From NCBI GenBank assembly GCA_963711705.1, contig CAVQFM010000017.1, positions 62,001-126,000 on the forward strand: a DNA stretch of 64,000 nt, given 5' to 3'. The notes under the pieces were generated by a model. The model did no database searches. It was not told the DNA's origin and saw nothing but the letters and a program-made list of their open reading frames with translations. Source of the stretch: RYN-230 sp963711705 (lineage in GTDB: Bacteria > Actinomycetota > Actinomycetes > Streptosporangiales > Streptosporangiaceae). Every line of letters starts with the position of its first letter. Positions within the stretch are counted from its first letter, which is position 1. A program made the translations under genes and the position numbers. This document shows, piece by piece, positions 16,769 to 27,300 of this stretch.

Positions 16769-19111
16769 TTATTTCAAGCCGGACACATTTACGGCCTCCA
16801 ATTGATGCGAAGCCGAATTAGTGACCAGCACCGCCTGGCCATCGGGCACCATGGTCACCTCGCGGGGCAGCGTGCCCGTCTGGATCAGCCCGAGCAGAGC
16901 GGGCCGCCCGGCCACGGCCGCGGGCGCGTCGACCACGCCCAGGCTGGCCATGGCCCCCTGGCGCGGGTGCATGTTGGAGTTGGCCACCAGGATGCGGTCG
17001 CCGCCCGGCAGCATGGTCAGCCCGATCGGCCGCTGCCCCACCTGCACCTTGGCGATGAGGGCCCGGCCGGGGTCGGTGCGCAGCCGGCCCGCGGAGAAGG
17101 CCAGCAGGGCGTTGCTCTCCCGGGCGGTCACCCACACCGTGGACCCGCCCGACGTGGTGATCACCCGGCCGGGATCGCAGCCGGCCAGCGCCCGGGCGAC
17201 AACCGACCCGGCCGGGTCAGTCTCGGCCCGGGGCACGCTGAGCACGTTCAGCGTGCCCTGCTCGGACCGGTCCGTACGCTTCTGTGCCGTCGCGTACAGC
17301 CACTGGCCGTCCCGGCTGACCGCGAGGCCGATGGGGTGGATCCCGAGCCGAACGGCGCCGACGAACCCGGAGTCGCGCAGCCCGCTGGCCAGCGCGGCCT
17401 GCAGGTTGAACACGGCCATCGTGCCGCTGTCCTCCAGGGTGACGAACGCGAACCGGCCGTCCGGTGATACGGCCACCTCGACCGCCCCGGCGCCGCCCGG
17501 GCTGGCCAGGGTGCCGAGGACGCTGCCGGGCCGGCCCTGCTCGGCCCGGGCCACGCTGACCACCACCGCCCCGCTGCCCGTCGCGGCCAGCAGGTAGCGG
17601 CCGTCCGGTGTGATGGCCTCACCGCGCACCATGGCGGCCACCCTGATCCGCTGGACCGGTGTGGGGGCGAGCGGGTCACCGGACCGGAGCACCTCGATCG
17701 AGTGCCCGGTCCCGGTGGACACGAAGGACCACCGGCCATCGCCGGTCAGGGCGACCGCGAACGGCATCCCGGCCAGCGTGACGTAGCTGGGGCGCACGCC
17801 GGCCAGCCGGGCGCTGGGCGCGGCGGCGGTGACGCAGCCCGGTGGGGCCAGCGCCACCGTGGGCGCCCGGCCGCGGTGCGTGACGGCCAGCACGGTCCCG
17901 GCCACGCCGACGGCCACCAGGGCCAGCAGGACGGGCACCATGCGCGACCGCCACCAGGGCCGCGTGGCTGGGTCCGCCGGTGCCCCTCCGCCCGGCGCCC
18001 TGCCGCCCGGTGCTCCCGTACCCGCCCCGGCCGGCGGTTCCGGGCCTAACGGCGGCGATACGCAGCCCGCCCGCGGATTGGTGGCGTGCGGGTACTCGGC
18101 GCGTGGCGCGGCCGGGAGGCCCGGCCGCGTGGCCGGTCCCCGGCCCGGGCCGGGGACCGGCGGCCCGCCCAGCCCAGACCCGCCCGCCCGGCCCGCCGTG
18201 CTGGCCTGGCCCGGCGGGCCAGCCTGGCCCGCCGGGCCGGCCTGGTCCAGCGCCGAGCTGAGCGCCGCGGCGAAGTCCTGGCACCGGTGATAGCGGTCAT
18301 CCGGGGATCTGGCCAGCGCCCGGGCCATCACCTGGTCCACCGCGGGCGGCAGGCCGGGGCGGATCCCGGTGAGCAGCGGTGGCGGCTGGGACAGCTGGGC
18401 CGCGAGCACCGCGAGCCGGTGGTCGCGGCGGTGCGGCGGCGATCCGGCCAGCATCTCGTAAGCCGCGCAGGCCAGCGCGTACAGGTCGGCCCGGCCGTCC
18501 ACCGGGCCGCCGGTGATCTGCTCCGGGGCCAGATAGTCGAGCGTGCCGATCAGCTGGCCGGCCTCGGTGAGACCGAGCGAGGACAGCGCCTGCTTGCTGA
18601 GCCCGAAGTCGGACAGGTACACGTGGCCGGCGCGCCCGCCCGCCGGGCCCGCGTCGAGCAGGATGTTGGCGGGCTTCACGTCCCGGTGCACCAGGCCGCG
18701 GTGGTGCGCGCTGTCCAGTGCGGCGGCCACCTGGGCGACGATGCCGGCCACCCGCGGGGCGGGCAGCGGGCCGAGCCGGTCGAGCAGCGTCCGGACATCG
18801 GCGCCGGCCACGAAGCGCATCGCGATGAACAGCACGCCGTCCGCCTGGCCCGCGCCGAAGACCGGGATGATGTTCGGATGGTCCACGGCCGCGGCGGCCC
18901 GGGACTCGCGGATGAACCGCTGCTGGAACTCCTCGTCCTGGGCTAGCGCCGGGTCCAGGATCTTGAGCGCCACCTGGCGTTCCAGCGGCAGGTCGTAAGC
19001 GCGGTAGACCACCGCCATCCCGCCCTGGCCGATCTGCTCGTCGAGCCGGTAGTCAGCGACCCGGGAGCCCGCGGGCAGTGCGCGGGGCGGCCACGGGGAC
19101 TGCTCGCTCAC
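16769..19111 (-). CDS. membrane Ser/Thr protein kinase with extracellular beta-propeller
   Basis: A 780-residue PknB-type kinase. The kinase domain (about 20-280) has GQGGMAVVYRAYD, VALKIL, catalytic HRDVKPANILLD, DFG in YLSDFGLSK, and LAPEQ. A Pro/Ala/Gly linker follows (about 290-400), then one membrane helix (VPVLLALVAVGVAGTVLAV, about 415-435), then roughly 345 residues of YVTN-like propeller repeats (VAVSPDGRFAFVTLEDSGTMAVF, AITPDGRYLLAATGSG). The outside propeller is the likely sensor. The GTG at 19111 has CAGGAGG just upstream. It is divergent from the FHA-ABC exporter, as pknF is near Rv1747 in mycobacteria. A paralogue lies at 37196-39914. Confidence 0.9.
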   Translation of the reverse strand: MSEQSPWPPRALPAGSRVADYRLDEQIGQGGMAVVYRAYDLPLERQVALKILDPALAQDEEFQQRFIRESRAAAAVDHPNIIPVFGAGQADGVLFIAMRFVAGADVRTLLDRLGPLPAPRVAGIVAQVAAALDSAHHRGLVHRDVKPANILLDAGPAGGRAGHVYLSDFGLSKQALSSLGLTEAGQLIGTLDYLAPEQITGGPVDGRADLYALACAAYEMLAGSPPHRRDHRLAVLAAQLSQPPPLLTGIRPGLPPAVDQVMARALARSPDDRYHRCQDFAAALSSALDQAGPAGQAGPPGQASTAGRAGGSGLGGPPVPGPGRGPATRPGLPAAPRAEYPHATNPRAGCVSPPLGPEPPAGAGTGAPGGRAPGGGAPADPATRPWWRSRMVPVLLALVAVGVAGTVLAVTHRGRAPTVALAPPGCVTAAAPSARLAGVRPSYVTLAGMPFAVALTGDGRWSFVSTGTGHSIEVLRSGDPLAPTPVQRIRVAAMVRGEAITPDGRYLLAATGSGAVVVSVARAEQGRPGSVLGTLASPGGAGAVEVAVSPDGRFAFVTLEDSGTMAVFNLQAALASGLRDSGFVGAVRLGIHPIGLAVSRDGQWLYATAQKRTDRSEQGTLNVLSVPRAETDPAGSVVARALAGCDPGRVITTSGGSTVWVTARESNALLAFSAGRLRTDPGRALIAKVQVGQRPIGLTMLPGGDRILVANSNMHPRQGAMASLGVVDAPAAVAGRPALLGLIQTGTLPREVTMVPDGQAVLVTNSASHQLEAVNVSGLK

Positions 19112-19337
19112 CGCGCCTCCTGCCCTCGCCGGCGGTCCGCCCCCGGTGCTCCCGGCCGGGGGACGCGAGTTGAATTCTGCTAGCAGCCGTGGCGGCCGCG
19201 CTGCAGGATGCCGATTCGGGCTTTCCGGACAAGCCACGCTTAGATCGCGTTCCCGGGCACGGAAACCACCCGTAACCTGGAAACTCGCGTGCGTGGCGCC
19301 CTATTTGCCGTCCCTTGAATCCCCCTAGACTGGGCTA

Positions 19338-21674
19338 ATGAGTGAGCGTCTCGTGTCGCCGCCGGATGCCCCGGCACTCGTGGTCAAGACCCAGGGCACC
19401 GACCAGACGCTGCGCGCGGGCTCGGAGTACCGGGTGGGCCGGGACCCAGCGTCCGACATCGTGATCAGCGATTCCCGCGTCTCGTGGCAGCACGCGGTGC
19501 TCCGAGTGGACGGCCAGGCCTGGATCGTCGAGGACTCGGGCTCGACCAACGGGACGTTCCTGGGCACCCGCCGGATCGGGCGGGTGGAGGTGGCGCAGAG
19601 CGCGGTGCTGCGGCTGGGCCACCCGGAAGACGGCCCGGTCATGATGCTCGCGCTGGCGCACCCCGATGGCGCCCGGCCGCCCACTGGCCAGAGCAGCGTG
19701 GACCGCCGCCCCACGGCGGTGATGCGCGCCCCGGCCCGGGTCATGCGGATCGGCCGTGATCCCGGCAACGACCTGGTCATCCCGGACCTGAGCGTTTCAC
19801 GGGAGCACGCGGAGCTGCGGAACACCGGCGGTGGGCGGTACGAGATCGTCGACCTGGGCAGCCACAACGGCACGTTCATCAACGGCCGCCGGGTGGACCG
19901 GGCGCCCATCACCGAGCAGGACCTGATCGGCATCGGCCGGGCCTCGTTCCGGCTGGTCGGCGAGGAACTGCGCGAGTTCATCGACGAAGGCGACGTCTCG
20001 CTGGTCGCCCAGGACCTCACCGTGCGCCTGCCCGGCGGCAAGGTGCTGCTGGACCACGTGAGCTTCCCGATCGGCGAGCGGTCCCTGGTCGGGGTCATCG
20101 GCCCCAGCGGTGCGGGCAAATCGACTCTGCTCGGCGCGCTCACCGGGATGCGGCCCGCTACCGAGGGCGCGGTGCTGTACGACAACCGTGACCTGTACAC
20201 CCACTACGCCGAGCTGCGGCACCGCATCGGGCTGGTGCCGCAGGAAAACATCCTGCACACCCAGCTCAGGCCGCGGCGCGCGCTGCGCTACGCGGCTGAG
20301 CTCCGCTTCCCCGGCGACACCTCGGCGGCCGAGCGCAACCGCCGGGTGGATGAGGTCATCGACGAGCTGGCCCTGACCAAGCACTGCAACACAAGGACCG
20401 GGTCGATGTCCGGCGGGCAGCAGAAGCGGGTCAACGTCGCGCTTGAGCTGCTGACCAAGCCGTCCCTGCTGTTCCTGGACGAGCCCACCTCGGGCCTGGA
20501 CCCGGGGCTGGACAAATCGGTGATGGAGCTGATGAGCGGCCTGGCCAAAGACGGCCGGACGGTCATCATCGTCACGCACAGCGTGGACAACCTGGACGTG
20601 TGCGACCGGCTCCTGGTCCTGGTGCCAGGCGGCCGGGTCGCGTTCTACGGGCCGCCCGCCGACGGCCTGAAGTACTTCGGGAAGACCCGCTGGGCCGAGG
20701 TGTTCCAGGCGTTCGAGGCCGAGGCGGACCGGGACTGGGTAGGCGACTTCAAGCGGTCGCCCTACTACGCCGAGAACGTGGCGGGCGGGCTGGCCAAGCA
20801 GCTGCCGGATTCGGAGCGGGAATCCCCGGGCCTGCCGCCGGCCCCGCGCGGGTTCTTCGCGCAGGTCTCCACGCTGTGCCGGCGCTATCTGTCGGTCATC
20901 GCCTCGGACCGCAGCTACCTGGCCATCCTGGCCGTGCTGCCGATCGTGATCGGGGGGCTGCTGCGGGCGGTCCCGGCCCCGGAGGGCCTGACCGGCTCGC
21001 CCGGCACCAACGCCGACGCCAGCACGCTGCTGCTGGTCCTGATCATCGGCGCGTGCTTCATCGGCGCCGCCAACTCGGTCCGGGAACTGGTCAAGGAACG
21101 GCCCATCTATGCCCGAGAACGGGCCGCCGGGCTGTCGTCCGGCACGTACTTGTTCTCCAAGATCATCGTGCTGGGCGTGATCAGCGGGCTGCAGGCCCTG
21201 CTGCTGGTCGTGCTCGGGCTGCTCGGCCGGCCGATGCCCGCCCACGGTGTGGTCCTCGGCAGCGCGTTCGCCGAGATCATCCTGGCCATCGTGTTCCTGT
21301 CGCTGGCCTCGATGGCGCTCGGGCTGCTGATCTCCTCGATCGTCAGCACGTCCGAGAAGGCCATGCCGCTGCTGGTGCTGCTGGCCATTGCCCAGGTCAT
21401 CCTGTCCGGCGGGGTGCTGCCGCTGAACGGGAAGGTGGGACTGGACCAGCTGTCCTGGCTGGCCCCGGCCCGATGGGGGTATGGCGCGTCCGCGTCCACC
21501 ACCAACCTGTCGGTGATCTCACCCGCGTCCAACGGGCCTGCCGACCCGCTCTGGCAGCACAAGCCGAGCATCTGGTTCCTGGACATGGGCCTTCAGGTGG
21601 TCCTCGGGGTGGTGTTCGTCCTGGTCGCCTGGCGCCGCCTGGTCGGGCTGAGCCCCGGGCGCAAGCGGCGCTGA
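19338..21674 (+). CDS. FHA-domain ABC exporter (Rv1747-like), ATPase-permease fusion
   Basis: A 778-residue protein. Two FHA domains come first (about 10-100: YRVGRDPASDIVISDSRVSWQHA...STNGTFL; about 125-220: IGRDPGNDLVIPDLSVSREHAEL...SHNGTFI), which bind phosphothreonine. An ABCG-type ATPase follows (GPSGAGKSTLLGALTG, MSGGQQKRVNVALELL, LLFLDEPTSGLDPG), then an ABC-2 membrane domain from about residue 520. In M. tuberculosis Rv1747 is regulated by the kinase PknF; the divergent kinase here is its likely partner. TAGACT ends six bases before the ATG, a clear leaderless arrangement. Confidence 0.93.
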   Translation: MSERLVSPPDAPALVVKTQGTDQTLRAGSEYRVGRDPASDIVISDSRVSWQHAVLRVDGQAWIVEDSGSTNGTFLGTRRIGRVEVAQSAVLRLGHPEDGPVMMLALAHPDGARPPTGQSSVDRRPTAVMRAPARVMRIGRDPGNDLVIPDLSVSREHAELRNTGGGRYEIVDLGSHNGTFINGRRVDRAPITEQDLIGIGRASFRLVGEELREFIDEGDVSLVAQDLTVRLPGGKVLLDHVSFPIGERSLVGVIGPSGAGKSTLLGALTGMRPATEGAVLYDNRDLYTHYAELRHRIGLVPQENILHTQLRPRRALRYAAELRFPGDTSAAERNRRVDEVIDELALTKHCNTRTGSMSGGQQKRVNVALELLTKPSLLFLDEPTSGLDPGLDKSVMELMSGLAKDGRTVIIVTHSVDNLDVCDRLLVLVPGGRVAFYGPPADGLKYFGKTRWAEVFQAFEAEADRDWVGDFKRSPYYAENVAGGLAKQLPDSERESPGLPPAPRGFFAQVSTLCRRYLSVIASDRSYLAILAVLPIVIGGLLRAVPAPEGLTGSPGTNADASTLLLVLIIGACFIGAANSVRELVKERPIYARERAAGLSSGTYLFSKIIVLGVISGLQALLLVVLGLLGRPMPAHGVVLGSAFAEIILAIVFLSLASMALGLLISSIVSTSEKAMPLLVLLAIAQVILSGGVLPLNGKVGLDQLSWLAPARWGYGASASTTNLSVISPASNGPADPLWQHKPSIWFLDMGLQVVLGVVFVLVAWRRLVGLSPGRKRR

Positions 21675-21721
21675 CCAGGCGCGGCTATGCGGGGTGGCCG
21701 GCCGGGTGAAACGATCGTGGG

Positions 21722-24268
21722 GTGAGCACGCCCCCGCGCACGCCGCGCCCGGCGCCCTCCGGCGCACCGGCCGGTGCGCCGGATGAGCGTGCGCCAGCCC
21801 ACGGCGCGGTGCCGCCGCCCGGCACCGGCCAGCCCAGCACTGGCCAGCCCGGCACTGGCCAGCCCGGCACTGGCCAGCCGGGCTCCGGGCCGCAGGGCAC
21901 CCCCGCGCCGGTGATCGAGGACTGGCTGGCCCGGCGGATCCGGCGGCCCACCGACCTGCTGCGCTGCGTGTCCGGGCTGGCCGGGATCGCCCTGCTGGTG
22001 GCGGCCGGGCTGCTGGCCAAGGCGACCACCGACGGCGTGGAGACCGACGTGGTCGGGGCCAGCCTGCGGCTGCCCGACGGCGTGCTCTCCCTGCTCCGGG
22101 TGGCCGCCGTGCTGGCCCTGGTGCTGCTGCCGGTGGCGCTGGCCATCCGCCAGCTGGTCCGCCACCAGGCCCGGCGGCTGGCGGAGGCGCTGGTCATCGG
22201 CCTGGCCACCGCGGCCCTGGTCGGTCTGGCCAATGCCGTGCTGCGGAGCAGCGCGGCCAGCCAGCTGTACCACGCGATCGCCACGTCCCGGCCGGAAGCC
22301 GCCGGCTTCGCCCCGCTGGACGCGCCGCTGGCCGGGCTGGTCGCCTACACCACGATCATCGACCTGAGCGGCCGGCCGCGCTGGCGGACCGCGCTGTGGG
22401 TCGCGGTCGTGGTCTACTCGGTGGCCAGCCTGGCGGCGCATCACACCACCGTGCTGTCCGTGCTCATCACCCTGCTGCTGGGCTGGGTGATCGCGGTCGC
22501 GGTGCGGTATGCCGCGGGCTCCATGTCCCAGCGGCCCACCGGGGAGGTGATCGCCAGCGCTCTCGCGGTCGTTGGCTACCCGGTCACCGAGCTGCGCCGG
22601 GTGTCCGACACCGGGACGGAATCCCGGCGCTACGCGGCTGTCACCGCCGCTGGCGGGCAGCTCGACGTGGCCGTGTACGACCGGGACCAGCAGGCGGCGG
22701 GCCTGGCGTACCGGCTGTACCGCGCGCTGCGCCTGCGTGAGCAGGTCGCCCGCCGGGCGCCGCTGTCCACCGACCGCGCCGCCGAGCGGCGTGCGCTGCT
22801 GTCCTACGCGGTGGAAGAAGCGGGGGTGCGCACACCACGGCTGTGTGCCCTGTTCCGGGTCGGCCCGGAGGCCATCGCGCTGGCCACCGAGGCCGACGGC
22901 GGGACACCCCTGGCCGAGCTGGGCGGTTCGCTGACCGAGGCACAGCTCGAGGCGGTCTGGGACGCGGTAAAGCGGCTGCACGCGCACCGGGTCACCCACC
23001 GGCAGCTGACCGCGGACCGGATCCTGCTCGACGACGGGGACCAGGTGAAGCTGCTCGACCCGGGCAGCGGGGACGTGGCCGCCAGCGACCTGCAACTGCG
23101 CCTGGACACCTCGCAGCTGCTGGCCGAGCTGGCCACGCTGGTCGGGCCGGACCGGGCGGCCGCGCTGGCCCTGCGCAAGGCCGGCAGCTCGGCCGAGCTG
23201 ACCGGGCTGGTGCCGCTGCTGCAGCCGGTGGTGCTGGCCCGGTCCACCCGGGCGACCGTGCGCCGGCGCAAGGACATCCTGCCCAAGCTGCGCAATGAGC
23301 TGCTGGCCGAGGCACCGGGCGGCCCGGAGGCCCCACCGGTCCAGCTGGAGCGGATCCGGCCGCGCAGCCTGATCACCCTGGTCGGCGTGATCCTCGCGGC
23401 CTACCTGCTGACCAGCGAGCTGGCCCGGGTCAACCTGGGCACGCTGCTGCGGCACGCCGACCCGCTGTGGATCCTGGTGGCCCTGGGCCTGTCGGTGGGC
23501 ACCTACGTGGCCGCGGCCTGGTCGCTGTCCGGGTTCGTGCTGGAGCGGCTGAACTTCTTCTGGACCGTGCTGGCCCAGGTGGCGGCGTCCTTCGTCACGC
23601 TGGTCACCCCGGCCGCGGTGGGCGGGGCCGCGCTGAACATCCGCTACCTGCAGCGCAGCAAGGTGCCCCCGGCGGTCGCCGCGGCCAGCGTCGGCGTCGC
23701 GCAGGTGGTGGCGTTCGTGCTGCACATCGTGCTGCTGCTGATCTTCCTGGCCATCACCGGTGCGCGGAGCAATTCGCTGCGCCCGCCCACCTGGGTGTAT
23801 TTCGTGATCGCCGGGCTCGTCCTGGCCGCGCTCATCGTGCTGGCGGTACCGGCGGGCCGGCGCCTGCTGCGGGCCCGGGTCGCGCCCACGCTGGAGCAGG
23901 TGCTGCCCCGGCTGCTCAGCATGCTGCAGCAGCCGCGCAAGCTGGCCCAGGGTATCGGTGGCGCGCTGCTGCTCACCGCCTGCTACATCTTCTGCCTGGC
24001 CACCTGCGTGCTCGCCCTCGGCGGCCACATCTCGCTGACCAGCGCCGCGGTCGTGTACCTGACCGGGAGCGCGCTCGGCGCCGTGGTGCCGACCCCGGGC
24101 GGGCTGGGCGCGGTGGAGGCGGCCCTGGCGGCCGGGCTCACCGCCACCGGGCTGCCCGCGGCCACCGCGGTCAGCGCGGTGCTGCTGTTCCGGCTGATCA
24201 CCTTCTGGCTGCCGGTTCCGGTCGGCTCGGTCGCGCTCAGCTACCTGCAGCGGCGCGACGTGCTGTGA
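21722..24268 (+). CDS. flippase-like (LPG synthase TM, UPF0104) membrane protein with pseudokinase domain
   Basis: An 848-residue protein. The first 60 residues are Pro/Gly/Thr-rich and carry four GTGQP-type repeats. Hydrophobic segments lie at about 75-260, then a cytosolic kinase-like domain of about 230 residues: VTHRQLTADRILLDDGDQVKLLDPGSGD resembles the catalytic loop, with HRQ in place of HRD and DPG in place of DFG, so activity is doubtful. The C-terminal third is the UPF0104/LPG-synthase TM block (FVTLVTPAAVGGAALNIRYLQRS, VPTPGGLGAVEAAL). Proteins with this block flip or transfer lipid-linked molecules; the substrate is unknown. It follows the FHA-ABC gene by 47 bases. Confidence 0.8.
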   Translation: MSTPPRTPRPAPSGAPAGAPDERAPAHGAVPPPGTGQPSTGQPGTGQPGTGQPGSGPQGTPAPVIEDWLARRIRRPTDLLRCVSGLAGIALLVAAGLLAKATTDGVETDVVGASLRLPDGVLSLLRVAAVLALVLLPVALAIRQLVRHQARRLAEALVIGLATAALVGLANAVLRSSAASQLYHAIATSRPEAAGFAPLDAPLAGLVAYTTIIDLSGRPRWRTALWVAVVVYSVASLAAHHTTVLSVLITLLLGWVIAVAVRYAAGSMSQRPTGEVIASALAVVGYPVTELRRVSDTGTESRRYAAVTAAGGQLDVAVYDRDQQAAGLAYRLYRALRLREQVARRAPLSTDRAAERRALLSYAVEEAGVRTPRLCALFRVGPEAIALATEADGGTPLAELGGSLTEAQLEAVWDAVKRLHAHRVTHRQLTADRILLDDGDQVKLLDPGSGDVAASDLQLRLDTSQLLAELATLVGPDRAAALALRKAGSSAELTGLVPLLQPVVLARSTRATVRRRKDILPKLRNELLAEAPGGPEAPPVQLERIRPRSLITLVGVILAAYLLTSELARVNLGTLLRHADPLWILVALGLSVGTYVAAAWSLSGFVLERLNFFWTVLAQVAASFVTLVTPAAVGGAALNIRYLQRSKVPPAVAAASVGVAQVVAFVLHIVLLLIFLAITGARSNSLRPPTWVYFVIAGLVLAALIVLAVPAGRRLLRARVAPTLEQVLPRLLSMLQQPRKLAQGIGGALLLTACYIFCLATCVLALGGHISLTSAAVVYLTGSALGAVVPTPGGLGAVEAALAAGLTATGLPAATAVSAVLLFRLITFWLPVPVGSVALSYLQRRDVL
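21821..21880 (+). repeat. four tandem 15-bp repeats (GTGQP units)
   Basis: Four copies of a 15-base unit built on GGCACTGGCCAGCCC encode the pentapeptide (G/S)TGQP near the N-terminus of the flippase-like protein. The length is a multiple of three, so copy-number change would keep the frame. Confidence 0.8.
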
Positions 24269-24339
24269 GACCCAGCCGGCCCAATCGTGACGGAGCCGAG
24301 ACACGGGCACCGGGCCGGCTTCCGTAAGATCGGCTTGAC

Positions 24340-27300
24340 ATGACCGGGCTGCTGAGTGCCCTGCGTGGGCTGGCCCACCGGGCTGGGATCTCGTTGAGCA
24401 TCTTGCTCGTCGCCGTGGTGGCCGTGGCCGCGGTCACCATCGGGCCCGCCTACTACTCCGCCGCCCAGTCATCGATCCTGCAGGACACCGTGAACCAGGC
24501 GCAGGTGACCGGCCGCGGGCTGGAGGTGAGCCAGTCCGGGCCGGCCGCGGCGATCAGCATGGTGACCGCGCTGGCCAGGTCGGCGCTGGCCACCCACCTC
24601 GGCGGCACCGCCGTCCAGCACCGGATCTTCGGCCCGCCGGTCACCGCGGCCGAGACCACGGTGCAGGCGAACGGCCAGACGGTGCCGCTGGTCTACCGGT
24701 CCGGGGTCTGCGCACACCTGCGGTTCACCTCGGGCCGCTGCCCGTCGGGGCTGAACCAGGTCGCGGTGAGCAGCTCGCTGGCCGTCCTGTTCCACTGGCA
24801 CCTGGGCCAGCGGATCGCGGTGCCCACCTGGAAACAGCTGACCATCACCGGCGTGTACCGGATCACCGCGGCGGAGAGCGGGGCCAGCTACTGGTTCGAC
24901 GCGGCCAGCCGCTACTTCCCGTACGAGAACCAGGCCGCGGCGGGGAAAAGCGCGGCCAATCCCTTCGACGCGATGTTCACCCCGCTGTCCACGCTGGACG
25001 CCGTGCCCGGGACGGTGCAGGGCACCGACTACGTGGACTTCCCGCTGATCCCGGGCCACCTGGCCGGCCCGGACCTGCCCGTGGTGGCGGCGGCCATGCA
25101 GCAGATGGTGCTGGACCCGGTACTGGAGCAGCAGGGCGCGACCACGACCACCTCCATCCCGGCCACCCTCGGCGCGGTCCGGGCCAGCTGGCGGGCGGTC
25201 GAGGTACCGGTCGTGCTGATCTCGGCGCAGCTGCTGATCCTGGCCTGGCTGCTGCTCTTCCTCCTGGTCGCGGACGCCGCCGAGGCGCGCGGCCCGGAGG
25301 TGGCGCTGGCCAAGATGCGCGGCCGCGGGCAGTGGCGCACGCTGACCTTCGGCCTGGCCGAGCCGGTGATCCTGCTCGCCATCGCGCTGCCCGTGGGGGC
25401 GGCCGCGGGCTGGGCGATCACCGCTGGCCTCGCGCACATCCTGCTCCGGCCCGGCACTCCGGTCGGGCTGCCCGCCACCGCCTGGCTGGCGGCGGCGGTG
25501 GCCACGGTCGGCGGCCTGATCGCGGTGGTGGTCGCGGCCCGGCGGACGCTCGGCCGGCCGGTGGTGGAGCAGTGGCAGCGGGCCAGCCGCGCGGCCGCCC
25601 AGCGGGGCTGGGTGGTGGACAGCATCCTGCTCACCGCCGCGCTGGCCGGGCTGGTCGAGCTGCGGGTCTCCGGGCAGATCGGCTCGGCCCGGCGCGGCGT
25701 GCTCGGGCTGCTGCTGCCCGGGCTGCTCGGCGTGGCCATCGCGGTGGCCGGGTCCCGGCTGCTGATCGTGGCCTGCCGGGCCGGGTTCGGGTCCACCCAG
25801 CGGCGCGGCCGGATCGCGCCGTTCCTCGCCCTGCGGCACGTCGCCCGCAGGCCGGGCGGCATGCGGGCGACGATCGTGCTGGCCACCGCGTTCGCCCTGG
25901 CCTCGTTCGCGGTGGCGGTCTGGTCGGTCACGGTGGCCAACATCCGGGCGGTGGCCGGCGCGCGGGCCGGCGCCGCGACGGTGCTGACCGTCATCCCGCC
26001 CGCGCACCGCAGCCTGGGCCGCATCGTGGACCGGATCGACCCTGGCGGCCGGGAAGCGATGGCCGTGGACAGCTACACCAACGCGTCTGGGGCTGGCGCT
26101 GGGCAGGTCATGCTGGGGGTGGACCCGCAGCGGTTCGCCCGGATCGCCGCCTGGCAGCCGAGCTGGCTGGACCGCCGGCCCGCCGCACTGGCCGCGGCGC
26201 TGAAGCCGCCCGCGCCGCGCCCGGTGGTGCTGGCCGGCAGCCAGGTGCGGCTCCGGTTCCAGGCCAGCGGGGTCCGACCGGCCGGCAGCACCCTGGTCCT
26301 CGACCTGTACGAGGAGGGAGTGGCCGCGATCGGCCAGACCCCGGTCTACTTCGGTGCCGCCAGCGGGTCGCGGACCGTGACGGCGCCGCTGACCGGATGC
26401 CCGTGCCTGCTGGCCAACCTGACCATTTCCGCACCGCCGCCGTCCCCCAATGCGGCAGTGATCCAGCCGGGGCAGGTGACCGGGCGGGTCACCATCGCGA
26501 GCATCGAGGTCCGGTCCGGCCACGGCCGGTGGGTCGCGGTCGACGCGGGGCTGGGCACCCCGGGCCGCTGGCGGGCCGGGGGCAGCGGGGCCGCGGCCGG
26601 CTCGCTGACCCCCGGCCCGGACGGCCTGCGCTGGTCCGTGAAAAGCCCGTCCGGGCAGGACGCGGTCGCGGTCTCGGTGAGCCGCCCGTACCCCGTGCCT
26701 GCGCTGATCGCCCGCGGGCTGGCGCCCACCGCCGGTGTCCCGGTCACCGTGGCCGGGCTGGACGGCAGCCCGCTTCAGGTCAATCCGGTCGCGGTGCCCG
26801 CCGCCATCCCGGGAGCGCCGGACAACGGGATCGTGGTCAACGGCACGTACGCGGAGCGGGCGGCCGGCGGCACCCCCGGGTATGCCACCCAGCAGGTGTG
26901 GCTGGCGCCGGGCGCGCTGGACCGGGTCCGGCCCGCGCTGCTCGCCGCGGGAGTGCGGATCACCAGCGTGGCCAGTGCTGCCGCGCTGCAGGCCCAGCTC
27001 ATCCGGCAGGGCCCGGCGCTGGCCACCGTGCTGTTCCTGGCCGACGCGCTGGCCGCGGCCGTGCTGGCCGCCGGGGCCGCGGTGGCCAGCCTGTACGCGT
27101 CCGGGCGGCGCCGCCGCTACGAGTACGCGGCGCTGATCGCCAGCCGGGTATCCCGCAGCTCGGTCCGCGCGTCCCTGCTCACCGAGCAGGCCATCGTGCT
27201 CGGCTTCGGCGCGGTCATCGGCATAGCCAGCGGCCTGCTGGCCACCCTGCTCGCGGTACGCAACGTGCCCGAGTTCGTCAGCCCGCCGCCCGCCCCGCCG

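Noticed and set aside
21593..24310. A 905-residue open frame on the - strand
   Set aside because: Antisense shadow of the flippase-like gene, full of Gln/Gly/Arg/His, with no ribosome site.
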